61,831 bases of DNA, from contig JAUSID010000234.1 in the NCBI GenBank assembly GCA_030648295.1, positions 1 to 61,831 on the forward strand. The letters run 5' to 3'. Source of the stretch: Opitutaceae bacterium (GTDB taxonomy: Bacteria; Verrucomicrobiota; Verrucomicrobiia; Opitutales; Opitutaceae). Under the pieces are notes generated by a model. It was given only the letters and a program-made list of their open reading frames with translations. It was not told where the DNA came from and searched no databases. A program made the translations under genes and the position numbers. Below, one piece after another: positions 43,885 to 53,442 of this stretch (the first letter of the stretch is position 1; every line of letters begins with the position of its first letter).

Positions 43885-46800
43885 ATGCATCTCACACGGC
43901 CTGTCTTTTGTTTTTGTCTGATTTCCGCGATCGTCGGGGTGCCCGTTTCAACGGTAGCCGCTGCTGCGGCTCCTTCGCAGGTTCGGACGGACCAGAAGGC
44001 GAAGAAGTCATTCGCCATCGCGGTGGCGGATGGGGCCGAGGCACTCGAAGCCTTCGCTGCGCAGGCAAACACGCCGGTGATGTATTTTGTGGAGCACGTG
44101 CGCGGATTGAAAACGAACGCTGTGAAAGGCGAGTTTTCACCCCGTGAGGCCCTCGACCGGCTTGTGGCGAACACCGGGTTGATCGTCTCTGAAGACCCGA
44201 AAAATGGTGCGTTGGTGATCAAGCGGGAGTCGCGTTCGCCACCGCCGTCGCCACGCCCTCTACCAAATCCGAAATCCCAACGCCCTGACCAACCAATGAA
44301 AACAGTGAAGAACGCTCCTCTGAGACTTTTGACCGCTTGGCTCGGTATCGCTTTGGCCTCGGACGCCCCCGGGCAAGCGGCCCAGCCATCTACCAGTGAA
44401 AAACCGCTGCAGATGCCGGTTTTCGAAGTCGCCTCGGACAAAGACGTCGGTTATCAGGCGACCTCCACGCTGTCCGGCACGCGCACCAACGAGCAACTAC
44501 GCAATCTCCCGGTCGCCGTCTCGGTGCTGAATCAAGAATTCTTGCGCGACATCGCCGCGACGAATCCAATGCAGGCGTTCGAATATGGCATCGGCGTCGA
44601 CGTCAACCCGACTGGGCTCGGCGTGGACGGAGTTGCCGGGAACGACGGCGGCAACCGCACCGTCGTCCGCGGCATCGACGCCAACTGGCAGGGCCGCGAT
44701 GGGTTCATTTGGTATGCGGTCTCCGACAACTACAATATCGAGTCCATCGAGCTGATGCGCGGGCCGACGGGCAACGTGTTCGGCAGCACGCGCGCGGGTG
44801 GATTGCCGAACATCGTTTCAAAGCGCGCAAAGCTGCGCAATTTTGGCGAGCTTGGGGTGCGGTGGGATTCCGAAGGTTCGCAACGCGCGACCATCGATGT
44901 GAATCGACAGGTCACTGGCAAAGCCGCGGTCCGCGTAAACCTGATGACCTCCGACAAGCGCGACTGGCGCGACACAAATTACGACCGCCGAAAGGGAGCA
45001 GCGCTTGCGTTCCAGTATGAATTTTCCAATCAAACGCGGCTCAGCGTCGTTGGTGAATACAACGACGTCGAACGAGTCCCGCGTTTTGGCCAGCCCACCG
45101 ATAACTTCAGCAGCGGTTACGGGCTCGGCAGCGGTACCAGCTCGCCGGGCAGCATTGCCGGGACGGGAACAATCCAGGGGGCCGGAAACACCCAGCGTTG
45201 GACCTATATTGGCGGGAAGCCCTACAACCTGATCTCGTCCAACACGCGGGTGTTTCGGCAAACCACCGTCGCCGCGCCAAATCAATTTGCCGTCGCTCAG
45301 AACATCATTCCCCGCCATATGCAGTGGAACGGCCCCTCAGACCGGCTCGACCACGATTCCAAAACACTGACCGCCAGTCTGGAACACCGGGTGGGCCCGA
45401 ACACGATTCTACAGGCGGCCTTTAATCACACCTTGTCCGGCCGCATGGATTTTCGGGCCAATGCGGACAATATCCGCCGCGATGTGAATCCGAATCTGCC
45501 AGGGCCCGGCGGCACGCTTTTGCCAAATCCCAATTTCGACCAGTTGTACGTCGAACATCGCTGGACCCAGAGGCAATTCGACAACCGGACCAACAGCTAT
45601 CGCCTCACGGGCGCCCACGACTTTGCCTTCCGGTTTACGAAGCAGCGGCTCATTCTCAACGGCACGCTGCAGGATGACAGGTTTCGGCTTTTCAACCGGG
45701 AGGAGCAGCTCACCCGGCAAGCGATCGCCGCGCAGGGACTCACGGGCGCCGCGGCGCTTTCGACGAACAACGTGGTGCGGAGGCGCCATTATCTCAAAGA
45801 CGGCAATGACGGCGCGCTTCGCTACACGGGCTTCCCGGAATCCGATTTCTTCGAACTCAGCACTGGCTCAAAAACCCGCGCGTTTTTTTATACGGGATCG
45901 GCACTGCTGCTCGGCCGCTACTGGGAGGATCGCGTGCTCTCGACATTTGGCGTGCGGCGTGACGATTTCGAGCAGCGCAATGTCCTGCGCGGGGCAGACC
46001 CGTCGACAAATCTTGGGCGTTTTCTGACCGGAGCAAACGGCGAGGAGGTCTGGCGCGAAGCAATGGGGGTGTGGAGGACTTCACTGAATTACGGCATTGT
46101 CATTTCGCCGATGAGGCAGTGGCGTGTCTTCGCCAACTACGGCGAGAATTTCCTGCAAGCCGGCACAGGACCTTACTTCAATGGCGACCCACGCATACCG
46201 CGCATCGGCGACGGTTATGACTTCGGTGCAAGCGTCTACCTCTGGAACGATCGGGTGACGGCGACACTCACGCAGTTCGACAACAGAGCCAACCATGAGA
46301 GCGTGGTGGCGATCAATAACCAGCTCACCGCAGACGAAATCAACCGGCTCCTAGGAACCGATTACAGCACGGCGCTGAACGGCGACACGAATTCGCGTCG
46401 CACTCGCGGCACCGAGCTCGAACTGGTCGCCAACCCCACTCGCCAATGGACGCTCGCGTTCAAGTATGCGTTCCGAAAGCTGGAGAACAGCGACTTTGCG
46501 CCGCGGCTCACCGCGGTGCTGGCAAAAATGAAGGAGGTTGCCAGCAACCCGGCGCAATACGAGCTTACGGAGACGCAGCTTGATGAATTGCGTAACCTGG
46601 ACCCCAACGCCCGCGCGGCGTGGAATTTCTCCACACGCTACAGCTTTGCCCAAGGCTTCCTCAAAGGCGCGCGCGCCGGAGCCTACGCACGTTACCAGCA
46701 AGGCCGGTGGGTCTATCCAACAGGCCGGCCGATGCTCTATTTCAAGGGCTTTCTGGCTATAAATGCGTTTGCCGGTTTTGAGTGGAAAATCAGCGGACGT

Positions 46801-46929
46801 TATCGCGCGGATTTTCAGGTCAACATCGAAAACCTCACCAATGATCAGACTCGTGTGGGCGCGAATTACACGGGATATAGCTACCGCGCACCTACGACAT
46901 TTATTTTGCAGCAGAGATTTGGGTTTTGA
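43885..46929 (+). CDS. TonB-dependent receptor with N-terminal STN domain
   Basis: A 1014-residue receptor from ATG 43885 (MHLTRPVFCFCLISAIVGV, signal). An STN (secretin/TonB short N-terminal) domain covers about 38-118 (KKSFAIAVADGAEALEAFAA, KGEFSPREALDRLVANTGLI). The plug (RTNEQLRNLPVAVSVLNQEF, LMRGPTGNVFGSTRAGGLPN) and barrel follow, ending FILQQRFGF. STN receptors signal to FecR-type anti-sigma factors, and one is encoded at 27634. Between the STN domain and the plug, at residue 138, lies a second Met followed by a full signal-peptide-like stretch (MKTVKNAPLRLLTAWLGIAL), so this looks like a fusion of an STN protein to a complete receptor, or has two starts. Confidence 0.88.
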   Translation: MHLTRPVFCFCLISAIVGVPVSTVAAAAAPSQVRTDQKAKKSFAIAVADGAEALEAFAAQANTPVMYFVEHVRGLKTNAVKGEFSPREALDRLVANTGLIVSEDPKNGALVIKRESRSPPPSPRPLPNPKSQRPDQPMKTVKNAPLRLLTAWLGIALASDAPGQAAQPSTSEKPLQMPVFEVASDKDVGYQATSTLSGTRTNEQLRNLPVAVSVLNQEFLRDIAATNPMQAFEYGIGVDVNPTGLGVDGVAGNDGGNRTVVRGIDANWQGRDGFIWYAVSDNYNIESIELMRGPTGNVFGSTRAGGLPNIVSKRAKLRNFGELGVRWDSEGSQRATIDVNRQVTGKAAVRVNLMTSDKRDWRDTNYDRRKGAALAFQYEFSNQTRLSVVGEYNDVERVPRFGQPTDNFSSGYGLGSGTSSPGSIAGTGTIQGAGNTQRWTYIGGKPYNLISSNTRVFRQTTVAAPNQFAVAQNIIPRHMQWNGPSDRLDHDSKTLTASLEHRVGPNTILQAAFNHTLSGRMDFRANADNIRRDVNPNLPGPGGTLLPNPNFDQLYVEHRWTQRQFDNRTNSYRLTGAHDFAFRFTKQRLILNGTLQDDRFRLFNREEQLTRQAIAAQGLTGAAALSTNNVVRRRHYLKDGNDGALRYTGFPESDFFELSTGSKTRAFFYTGSALLLGRYWEDRVLSTFGVRRDDFEQRNVLRGADPSTNLGRFLTGANGEEVWREAMGVWRTSLNYGIVISPMRQWRVFANYGENFLQAGTGPYFNGDPRIPRIGDGYDFGASVYLWNDRVTATLTQFDNRANHESVVAINNQLTADEINRLLGTDYSTALNGDTNSRRTRGTELELVANPTRQWTLAFKYAFRKLENSDFAPRLTAVLAKMKEVASNPAQYELTETQLDELRNLDPNARAAWNFSTRYSFAQGFLKGARAGAYARYQQGRWVYPTGRPMLYFKGFLAINAFAGFEWKISGRYRADFQVNIENLTNDQTRVGANYTGYSYRAPTTFILQQRFGF

Positions 46930-46956
46930 ATGCAGCCAGTTTTGTCTCGGAGATAA

Positions 46957-49503
46957 ATGATTACTAACACCACGATTTTGATACAGGTGAAGCAAGCAGT
47001 CCCCCGATTGTTCGTAGCCATTCTGGCATTTCTTGCTGTTGCGTCTATCGCGCCGTGCTCGGCACAGGGAACGATGCTCAGCGTGAGACTGGTTAAATCG
47101 AGTCCCGGCCGCTCCCTGGCGCCACCGCGTCTGGAATTTTTATCTAACGTGTGGCGCGTAGCGGAGAAGCCGCATCACAACGGAGAAAACGACTGGGAGA
47201 TTTATTTCGAAATAGAAACGGACAGCGATCCGCTGCGGCTGGAAGAGATAGTAATGATTGCACCGGGCGTTAAGGCGCACCGCATGCTGGTTGGGAAGAC
47301 AGATGTATCATTCGAACAGGACGGAGACCGCGTTCGATTCCGGCTGATGGACGACCGTTCACGCGGCCGGGTGATGCAGGCTGTCTATCGTGATCCTCGT
47401 GGGGGCTACCTCATCGGTTTCATGCATAACTGGGAAATGCGGCGAAGCTGGCAGTACCTGGAAGACCCCTATCCGCGGAGGCAGCTGGATTCGATCCCCA
47501 ACTACTTGCTCGCTGCGCATGAGGTGCTCCGTATCATGGGGGACCTGGGACCCGAGAGTCCGAAGCCTTTTGACGGTGATATTGTGATAAGTGGAAGCGA
47601 AATCGCTGCGACCCGCCGCCACAACGACTATCCTCCTCACGTGCACATCATGTTCTATCAGTTCGAGAAAGATGCGGCTGGTAAGCAGGAGTGGGTGCGA
47701 AGGCTGGCCCCTCATTTTTATATAGACGAGAACGGAAAGATTGTCCGTAACAAATACGATGTCCTGGTGGGCCCCGGCCAATCGGGGAACCTGGAAGCCG
47801 GCGATCTATGCCGTTTTGAAGACGCCTCCGGGCGCCATGTTCTTGATCTGATCATTACCAATAAAGGTTTGGTCCTTCGCCGTCCTGACGGGGAAGAGTA
47901 CAGCCTGCGCCCTCATCCGGATCGTGGAGCGGACCACGCAGTCTATGGGTTTCGCGGTGAGGAGCCGGTATGTCGTGCTGAAGCCCATGACGATCCTGAG
48001 AACGGGCTTTTTTGGTTCGAAATTCAAAGCCTTCAGGACGGAAAAGTCACAGCCACATTTCGTGATGGTTACCGCTACGACCCGTTTACGGCAAAAGTGT
48101 TGGAAAAAGTATATCCCAAAACCTTGGCCGCCCAGCGCTTGAAAGTAAGCGAAAACAGACGGTTTCTTGTGTACGAGGACGGCCGACCGTTTTTCTACCT
48201 GGGAGACACCGGATGGGAGCTTTTTCACCGGCTCAATCGTGAAGAAGCCGATCGCTACTTACAAGATCGGGCGCGCAAAGGTTTCACCGTCATTCAGGCG
48301 GTGGCGCTCTCCACATCAGCAGTGAGAATGGCCACACGGGAGTCCCCCGTTGACGCAAATGCTTACGGACATCTGCCATTTATCGAGAATGACCCCGCCA
48401 AGCCCGATGTGAAGGATGGTCCGGCTAACGATTATTGGGATCATGTCGACTACATCGTGAACAAGGCGGAGTCCCTTGGATTGTTCATCGGCTTTCTGCC
48501 ATCCTGGGGAGACAAGTGGAATAACAGAACGGGCCGCGCCGGCCCGGAGATTTTCACCTCGCAGAATTCCGCAACGTACGGGGAGTGGCTGGGCCGGCGT
48601 TACAAAGCCAAGCCAATTATTTGGATTCTCGGCGGCGATCGCCCGATCGACAATTCAAGACACGAGGAAATCATTCGCGCGATGGCCCTGGGTCTCCGCA
48701 AAGGCGACGGCGGTTCACAGTTAATTACTTTTCATCCGCCAGGTGGACGTGGCTCCGCTGAATGGTTTCACGATGAAGGCTGGCTCGACTTCAACATGCG
48801 TCAGAACGCGCACGTGCCGGAATTCACCGGGCGCTACGACAAGACGCTCGAGGATTATAATCGCGCCCCAGTCAAACCGGTCATCGACGGTGAGCCGCTT
48901 TACGAAGACCACCCAATCGCATTCAAACCCAAAGAACTGGGACACTCGATTGCCGCCGACGCACGACGCCCCCTCTACTGGAATCTCTTCAACGGCGCCT
49001 TCGGCCACACTTACGGCCATCACTCCGTTTGGCAGATGTGGGCTCCGGGCCGCAACCCCGTCAACGACCCGCTCATGCCATGGTACGAAGCCCTCGATCA
49101 ACCCGGTGCCAGACAGATGCAGTATGGTCGGTGGCTCATTGAATCTCGGCCGTTCTTAACGCGTATCCCCGACGATTCCGTCATCGTTACGGATCATGTT
49201 CCCACTTCAGTGCCCGGGGCAGGACGCTATCGGTTTGTTGCCACGCGGGACATCGAGGGGACCTACGCCATGGTTTACGCGCCCATCGGCCGCGCCTTCA
49301 AAGTCCGCATGGATGCGATTGGCGGCCCAAACGTGAAAGCCTGGTGGTTCAACCCGCGTAACGGTGAAGCACAGGAAGTTGGCGTCTTCCCGAACACGGG
49401 CCAGCGTGAGTTCGTTCCTCCCGATGTAGGCGAGATTCTGGACTGGGTTCTAGTGCTGGACGATGCGTCCAAAAATTATCCACAGCCCGGAAAAAGAAAA
49501 TAA
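46957..49503 (+). CDS. GH140-type apiosidase with a large unknown N-terminal module
   Basis: An 848-residue secreted protein (signal [20 protein letters not shown]). Residues about 390-835 are very similar to the apiosidase at 25427: [30 protein letters not shown] (acid), [33 protein letters not shown] (nucleophile), then the beta domain [12 protein letters not shown]. Residues about 40-390 form a separate module with no counterpart in the shorter enzyme ([43 protein letters not shown] is not part of it). It is rich in aromatic residues and histidines and I do not recognise it; it may bind or cleave a neighbouring linkage. The gene starts 27 bases after the STN receptor stop, so both are probably one transcript. 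Confidence 0.8.
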   Translation: MITNTTILIQVKQAVPRLFVAILAFLAVASIAPCSAQGTMLSVRLVKSSPGRSLAPPRLEFLSNVWRVAEKPHHNGENDWEIYFEIETDSDPLRLEEIVMIAPGVKAHRMLVGKTDVSFEQDGDRVRFRLMDDRSRGRVMQAVYRDPRGGYLIGFMHNWEMRRSWQYLEDPYPRRQLDSIPNYLLAAHEVLRIMGDLGPESPKPFDGDIVISGSEIAATRRHNDYPPHVHIMFYQFEKDAAGKQEWVRRLAPHFYIDENGKIVRNKYDVLVGPGQSGNLEAGDLCRFEDASGRHVLDLIITNKGLVLRRPDGEEYSLRPHPDRGADHAVYGFRGEEPVCRAEAHDDPENGLFWFEIQSLQDGKVTATFRDGYRYDPFTAKVLEKVYPKTLAAQRLKVSENRRFLVYEDGRPFFYLGDTGWELFHRLNREEADRYLQDRARKGFTVIQAVALSTSAVRMATRESPVDANAYGHLPFIENDPAKPDVKDGPANDYWDHVDYIVNKAESLGLFIGFLPSWGDKWNNRTGRAGPEIFTSQNSATYGEWLGRRYKAKPIIWILGGDRPIDNSRHEEIIRAMALGLRKGDGGSQLITFHPPGGRGSAEWFHDEGWLDFNMRQNAHVPEFTGRYDKTLEDYNRAPVKPVIDGEPLYEDHPIAFKPKELGHSIAADARRPLYWNLFNGAFGHTYGHHSVWQMWAPGRNPVNDPLMPWYEALDQPGARQMQYGRWLIESRPFLTRIPDDSVIVTDHVPTSVPGAGRYRFVATRDIEGTYAMVYAPIGRAFKVRMDAIGGPNVKAWWFNPRNGEAQEVGVFPNTGQREFVPPDVGEILDWVLVLDDASKNYPQPGKRK

Positions 49504-49561
49504 CCGGCCCGGTTCATGCGACGTTCGCATCCGCGGAACTCAAGGAAATCGTAAAGATCAC

Positions 49562-49810
49562 GTGCAATCGGGTCGACTTAAAATTCTACTTTTTGCCGCT
49601 GCGCTGATCGGCCTAGACGGTCTAGGCCCGCAGGCGCGCGGAGAACGGCCAAACATCGTCTACATTCTGGCCGATGATCTCGGTTACGGCGACGTGCGTT
49701 GTCTGAACGAGAATTCGAAGATTCCTACACCCAACATTGATCGGCTTGCGTCCCAGGGGATGACCTTTACTGACGCGCATTCCGGTTCAGCTGTCTGCAC
49801 GCCCACAACT
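49562..49810 (+). pseudogene. Arylsulfatase gene truncated at its active site
   Basis: From GTG 49562 there is a signal-like leader (LKILLFAAALIGLDGLG), then the sulfatase N-terminus RPNIVYILADDLGYGDVRCL, IPTPNIDRLASQGMTFTDAH and SGSAVCTPT. The last residues are the C-x-P-S/T-R motif whose Cys becomes formylglycine; the Arg and everything after it are gone. The sequence changes character at about 49805 into a reverse transcriptase fragment. Only about 80 of the roughly 450 residues remain, so no activity is expected. The gene follows the apiosidase gene directly and was probably the last member of the glycan block. Confidence 0.85.
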
Positions 49811-49970
49811 GAGGGCGTATATTGCGCGCAAAGGCCTAACGTGGCGGTGGAATGAAACCAAGAGTCGGGTGCTGGATGCGAATCGAGAAAGTTTCCGCTT
49901 CCTCGGTTTTGAAATCGGCGTGCGAACGAGCCGCTTCACGGGCGGACGCTTCACCCACGTACAACCCTGC
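49804..49970 (+). pseudogene. Reverse transcriptase (group II intron type) fragment
   Basis: A frame without a start reads QLRAYIARKGLTWRWNETKS, RVLDANRESFRFLGFEIGVR, then TSRFTGGRFTHVQP. This is the end of the RT palm/thumb region of group II intron or related RTs (usual form 'L.lneeKTr.....fdFLGf...'). The catalytic YADD part and the maturase/endonuclease domains are absent, and no intron domain V hairpin was found nearby. It joins the broken sulfatase gene at about 49805. Confidence 0.65.
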
Positions 49971-49974
49971 CGCG

Positions 49975-50242
49975 ACCGGTGCGCTGACTCCGCTCGATAC
50001 GCACTCCACGCTACCGGCGGATTTCCGCGGCGAAAGCTTCTGCGCCGAGGTGCGGTTAAGGCAGACGGAAACGCTTCTTGCCGGGTAGGTCGCGAGGGCC
50101 TTGAAATCCTCGATGGCGAGGAGGTCCTGCCAGACCTTGGGCACCTTGAGCACCGTTTTGAAACGGCGACCACGCGACCGGCAAACGCCTCGTCGACGTC
50201 CACTCGCAATTTGGGATAAGGATAACCCTCCGGCGCGTTCAT
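49975..50242 (-). pseudogene. Small gene, probably frameshifted
   Basis: From ATG 50242 the frame reads MNAPEGYPYPKLRVDVDEAF and AGRVVAVSKR. The more protein-like continuation lies in another frame (KTVLKVPKVWQDLLAIEDFK, ALATYPARSVSVCLNRTSAQ). I recognise no family. It could be a decayed gene of about 90 codons, or coincidence. Confidence 0.3.
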
Positions 50243-50361
50243 ACGTTATCTAACGGCCGATCTCGCGGCGGCGGCAAGGCCAACAGCTCCCGAATGATGA
50301 CGGAGCGGGTAAAGGAGAACCGGCGCCCGACACCTGCGACCGATGAGCGTGAGTTGCGGGG

Positions 50362-51138
50362 TTATCGTGCTGTTTTGCGTTTGCCGCGCTGCATCCGGAC
50401 CAAGTGATCCTCGAACGAATGATAGTTGGGGACTCCTTTTGCGCGGTTGTTGCGGCCCAACGCTGTGTCGTCGATCTTTGCCTTTAGTTCACGCGCCAGA
50501 TCCACGGCCAGCTTGAGGTCCAAGTCCTTGGGCAGCGCACCCCGTTCGTTTTTGATCTGGTTTCGAATCACACCCGGGTGGACGACACCGCGGCGCTTCT
50601 GGCCGTAAGAGGCACCAGCGCTTCGAAAATCCGCGAGGCGCTTGATCAGGTATTCGATGTAGTTGTAGTGCCCGACATCGCTGCCGATGCTGCCGGGCAG
50701 AATCACGACCCCGTTCTTGGGTGGGATAATCTTGTTGGTGATGTTCTGGGCTACCTGTCCGTAATTCTGCTCCACGTTGAACGTCGGCGCCGCGGTTTGC
50801 GACGCAATCGAACTAAGCCGAGGATGATGCCCGTGCTGGAGCATTCGTTTCCAGAGCACGAGATCACTTTCTGAAATCAAACGCTTTTCGGCTTGGGTGT
50901 GGCAGCTCGAACAAAGTGCCAGGAGATTTTCGGCAACACTGCGACTGCGATCTCCGTCGATGTGATGCAGCTCCAACACCGAAATGCCCTCGACCTTGCA
51001 AGAGGGGTTGGGACAGGTCGACCGGACCTCATCGAACAGGCGATGCCGCAGCACAAGGCTGACAGCGTGGCGAGGTGCTTTGGTCGCGGTGGTAGGTTCG
51101 TCGCTGCCGTTCACGAACACCAGCATGCGGATCGCCAA
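50362..51138 (-). CDS. HNH nuclease domain protein
   Basis: A 258-residue protein. The N-terminal half is an HNH domain: CPNPSC, LELHHIDGDRSRSVAENLLA and LCSSCHTQAEK supply the zinc-binding Cys pairs and the catalytic His-His/Asn-His set. The C-terminal half is helical (IKRLADFRSAGASYGQKRRG, DLARELKAKIDD) and unassigned. It is not the usual Cas9 or homing type. In an integrase-bordered island next to NYN and protease genes, a defence or toxin role is plausible but not shown. Confidence 0.78.
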   Translation of the reverse strand: MAIRMLVFVNGSDEPTTATKAPRHAVSLVLRHRLFDEVRSTCPNPSCKVEGISVLELHHIDGDRSRSVAENLLALCSSCHTQAEKRLISESDLVLWKRMLQHGHHPRLSSIASQTAAPTFNVEQNYGQVAQNITNKIIPPKNGVVILPGSIGSDVGHYNYIEYLIKRLADFRSAGASYGQKRRGVVHPGVIRNQIKNERGALPKDLDLKLAVDLARELKAKIDDTALGRNNRAKGVPNYHSFEDHLVRMQRGKRKTAR

Positions 51139-51342
51139 TTGTCCTTCGAGGAATTTTTCCCGGTAGCTACTACGACGCTTCCCCGACTTTCAAGATCGAC
51201 CGGGTGTCGCTCGTGGCCGTTGTCACGAAGTCGCAACAAACATCGGCTCCGGCTCAATTGTAGGTCAACTACGCAGCAGGTTTTTTCGATGCTGTCACGA
51301 ATCGTGCAGCGGACCGTCACAACCGTTCTCCGATCCCGCCGA

Positions 51343-52020
51343 TCAGGAATGCGAACAAGGGGGAGTCCAATTGTCTGGCGTCGGCTTCGCCGTCCAATTG
51401 TCTGGCTTCACGTAGACTTTGCTGCTCTTGAATTTGAAGGGATTGTCGAGGACCGCCTTCTGCAGCTGCACCATCGTCATCCCACGATCGGCGGTGGCCG
51501 CCTGCTGCAGCTCGGCCGCCCTGCGGAAGGGCGGAATGACTGCGACGACTTCCTTATCCGGATACAGACCGCGGAACCGGCGGACGGACGCGGCCTGGTC
51601 GTTGTCGCCCGTGACGAGATAGATGCGATCGGCGAGGTCGTCGCTGCCCATCCGGAGTAGCTCGAGGCAGATGTTGATGTCCGTGAGCTTCTCATCGTAG
51701 GTGGAATAGGTCTGGCCGCAGAGGCGGCAGGTCGCGGTCGTGTGCTTGAACATGCCGCGGACGACGATGACGCCAAGGTCCTCGTAGATTTCCAAGAGGC
51801 GCTGGTGGCGGGCGCGTTTCTGCTCATTCCACGGTGGGAGCGCGGTGAAGAAGAACACCGCGATCAAGGCTTCTTTGGGCGCGTAGGCCCGGGCCAGCTT
51901 AATCGGATTCAGCCACTTGAACCCGTGAAAGTGCGGGACGGCGTCGATTGCATGGTAGAGGTTGAAGCCATCGATCAGGAATACCGAACGGATCTTTTGC
52001 GGGTCGGCGGAAATGGGCAT
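51343..52020 (-). CDS. NYN-domain (PIN-like) ribonuclease
   Basis: A 225-residue protein from ATG 52020 (MPISADPQKIRSVFLIDGFN). The NYN/LabA-type acidic residues are Asp17 (FLIDGFNLYH), Asp114 (DEKLTDINICLELL) and Asp139/Asp141 (YLVTGDNDQAASVRR). A CRLC pair at about 98-101 could be half a metal site. NYN proteins cleave RNA. A strong terminator ends exactly in front of the start codon, so this gene must have its own promoter or depend on antitermination. The C-terminus carries a short repeat (KPDNWTAKPTPDNWTPP). Confidence 0.82.
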   Translation of the reverse strand: MPISADPQKIRSVFLIDGFNLYHAIDAVPHFHGFKWLNPIKLARAYAPKEALIAVFFFTALPPWNEQKRARHQRLLEIYEDLGVIVVRGMFKHTTATCRLCGQTYSTYDEKLTDINICLELLRMGSDDLADRIYLVTGDNDQAASVRRFRGLYPDKEVVAVIPPFRRAAELQQAATADRGMTMVQLQKAVLDNPFKFKSSKVYVKPDNWTAKPTPDNWTPPCSHS

Positions 52021-52050
52021 AAAAAAGCCCGGAACCCGAAGGTTCCGGGG
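52021..52050 (-). terminator. Rho-independent terminator abutting the NYN start
   Basis: On the minus strand a perfect stem (CCGGAACC/GGTTCCGG with flanking G-C pairs, 4-base loop) is followed by CTTTTTTATG, where ATG is the start area of the NYN gene. It would stop transcripts arriving from upstream. Confidence 0.75.
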
Positions 52051-52344
52051 CCTCTGCCGCACAGGGTTTAGCTGCGAAGCAAAGGGATGATGGCGTTAAG
52101 TTGGATACTGAATCCGTATTCTGCAAGTGCAATGGCTTGCCAGCGGGCAAGCCATTGGAATCGAGATCATTGAGGCGGGAAATGTAAGCACCTGTCCGGC
52201 GCGCTTGTTCTGCGCCGGCAAAGAAGGAGAGATTTCCATGGACTTGCCAGCTGGCAAGCAAAAGGACCGGGAGCAGAAGCGCAAGCGACGTCAGCGCGGG
52301 CGACTACTTGGGCGTTCGTTGCCAGCATCCGCACTTTTATTCAG
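52051..52344. other. Intergenic stretch with two strong palindromes
   Basis: About 290 bases between the divergent NYN and metallopeptidase genes, without a convincing gene. CAATGGCTTGCC/GGCAAGCCATTG (52130-52157, 12-bp perfect arms, 4-base loop) and CTTGCCAG/CTGGCAAG (52243-52258, perfect) share the core CTTGCCAGC, which suggests two operators for one regulator or paired REP-like hairpins. Confidence 0.5.
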
Positions 52345-53412
52345 GTGAATATTGACCGTCCAATCCGGGCGTCGAATGGTCGCCCGATGAGGGTCGAGTT
52401 CAATGTTTCCGGCATGGAGTCTTCGCAGGAAGATTGTCACCGGCTCGCAGCCATCGTCTCGAAGGCCGCGGAGGCCACCGGCGTTCCGTTTGAAAGCATC
52501 GAGGAGGTGATCGTCGCGACGCCGGAAACGTTTGGCGACATCGTCGGGCGTTTCGACAAGTCGCGCAAATACACCAACAGCCGTGGAATCGTGGCGGCCG
52601 GAAAACTGTATACGCACCGGCCGGCGAACAAGCGCATGACGCATTCGATCCTGCTCCAGCACAGCGTGGTGGCTGGATTCTTTCGGGCCATGGACTCTGC
52701 CCACCCGACGATCGATGACTGGCCGCCGGAGGATCAGCGCAACCTCTACGTGCTTTTTCACGAGCTGGGGCACTGCTTGGATCACGAACGGAGGTCGGAG
52801 GACACCGATGACGGCACGTTTCGCACCGGAAGCGGCGAGCGCGCCATCGAGCCGACGTTCCGCGGCATGTGTGCCTACTATCATTCGATCCTGCTCAGCG
52901 AACTGGCGGCCTGCGTCTTTTCGGGTTTCATGTTCACCGCTGCGGCCCGGGTGCTCGATTGTCGGATGAACGACACGTTTGTCCGCACTCAACTCGTCAA
53001 ACTGAAAGGCATGACGACCGAGACGCCGGGAGAATTGGAGGCCATCCGCGCGGAGGCGGCCGGACTCTGCTGGTTCATCCTGATGCAGCAGGCTAAGGAG
53101 GCCGGCAGCAGGCTGGGCAATCCCCAGCTGCCGTCCGCCCCGCCGACGGAACTGTGGCAGATCGCGCGGGTGAGCGACCGCGTGGCCGCGATCCTTGAGA
53201 AGGCTGATGAAGCCATCCGGGCGGCGTGGTCCAGCTATCCGGTTTTTCCCGCTTCGTTTCGCGACCAGCTGTCGGATTGCTTTGTCGAGCTGGGCGAGTT
53301 CTTGGGCTATTCGTTTCAGAAAAACGGTATGGATGGAGTGTGGTGGAGGTATTTTGCGCAAATGGGCGCCCTGCTGGCGCTCGAAGCCGAGGATCCGGCT
53401 CCCGCCACGTAA
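52345..53412 (+). CDS. Zinc metallopeptidase-like protein (HExxH)
   Basis: A 355-residue soluble protein with a clear zincin motif LFHELGHCLDHE (His139, Glu140, His143; a further His147 in the same helix). A second helix carries YYHSILLSELAACVFSG, where a Glu could be the third ligand. The rest is helical and not recognised. The start is GTG 52345, or ATG 52387 (MRVEFNVSG). There is no signal peptide, so it acts in the cytoplasm. Thirty bases after its stop begins a trypsin-like protease gene on the same strand; the pairing suggests that one protease activates or controls the other. Confidence 0.7.
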   Translation: MNIDRPIRASNGRPMRVEFNVSGMESSQEDCHRLAAIVSKAAEATGVPFESIEEVIVATPETFGDIVGRFDKSRKYTNSRGIVAAGKLYTHRPANKRMTHSILLQHSVVAGFFRAMDSAHPTIDDWPPEDQRNLYVLFHELGHCLDHERRSEDTDDGTFRTGSGERAIEPTFRGMCAYYHSILLSELAACVFSGFMFTAAARVLDCRMNDTFVRTQLVKLKGMTTETPGELEAIRAEAAGLCWFILMQQAKEAGSRLGNPQLPSAPPTELWQIARVSDRVAAILEKADEAIRAAWSSYPVFPASFRDQLSDCFVELGEFLGYSFQKNGMDGVWWRYFAQMGALLALEAEDPAPAT

Positions 53413-53442
53413 CGAGACGGATTTTCTGCGCGCGCCGTTCCA

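Noticed and set aside
49804-50242. Diversity-generating retroelement from the RT fragment
   Set aside because: Only about 55 RT residues remain, without the catalytic centre, and no template/variable repeat pair was seen.
51899-52261. 120-residue minus-strand frame through the NYN gene start and terminator
   Set aside because: It runs through the terminator hairpin and overlaps the NYN coding region in another frame, with no recognised domain.
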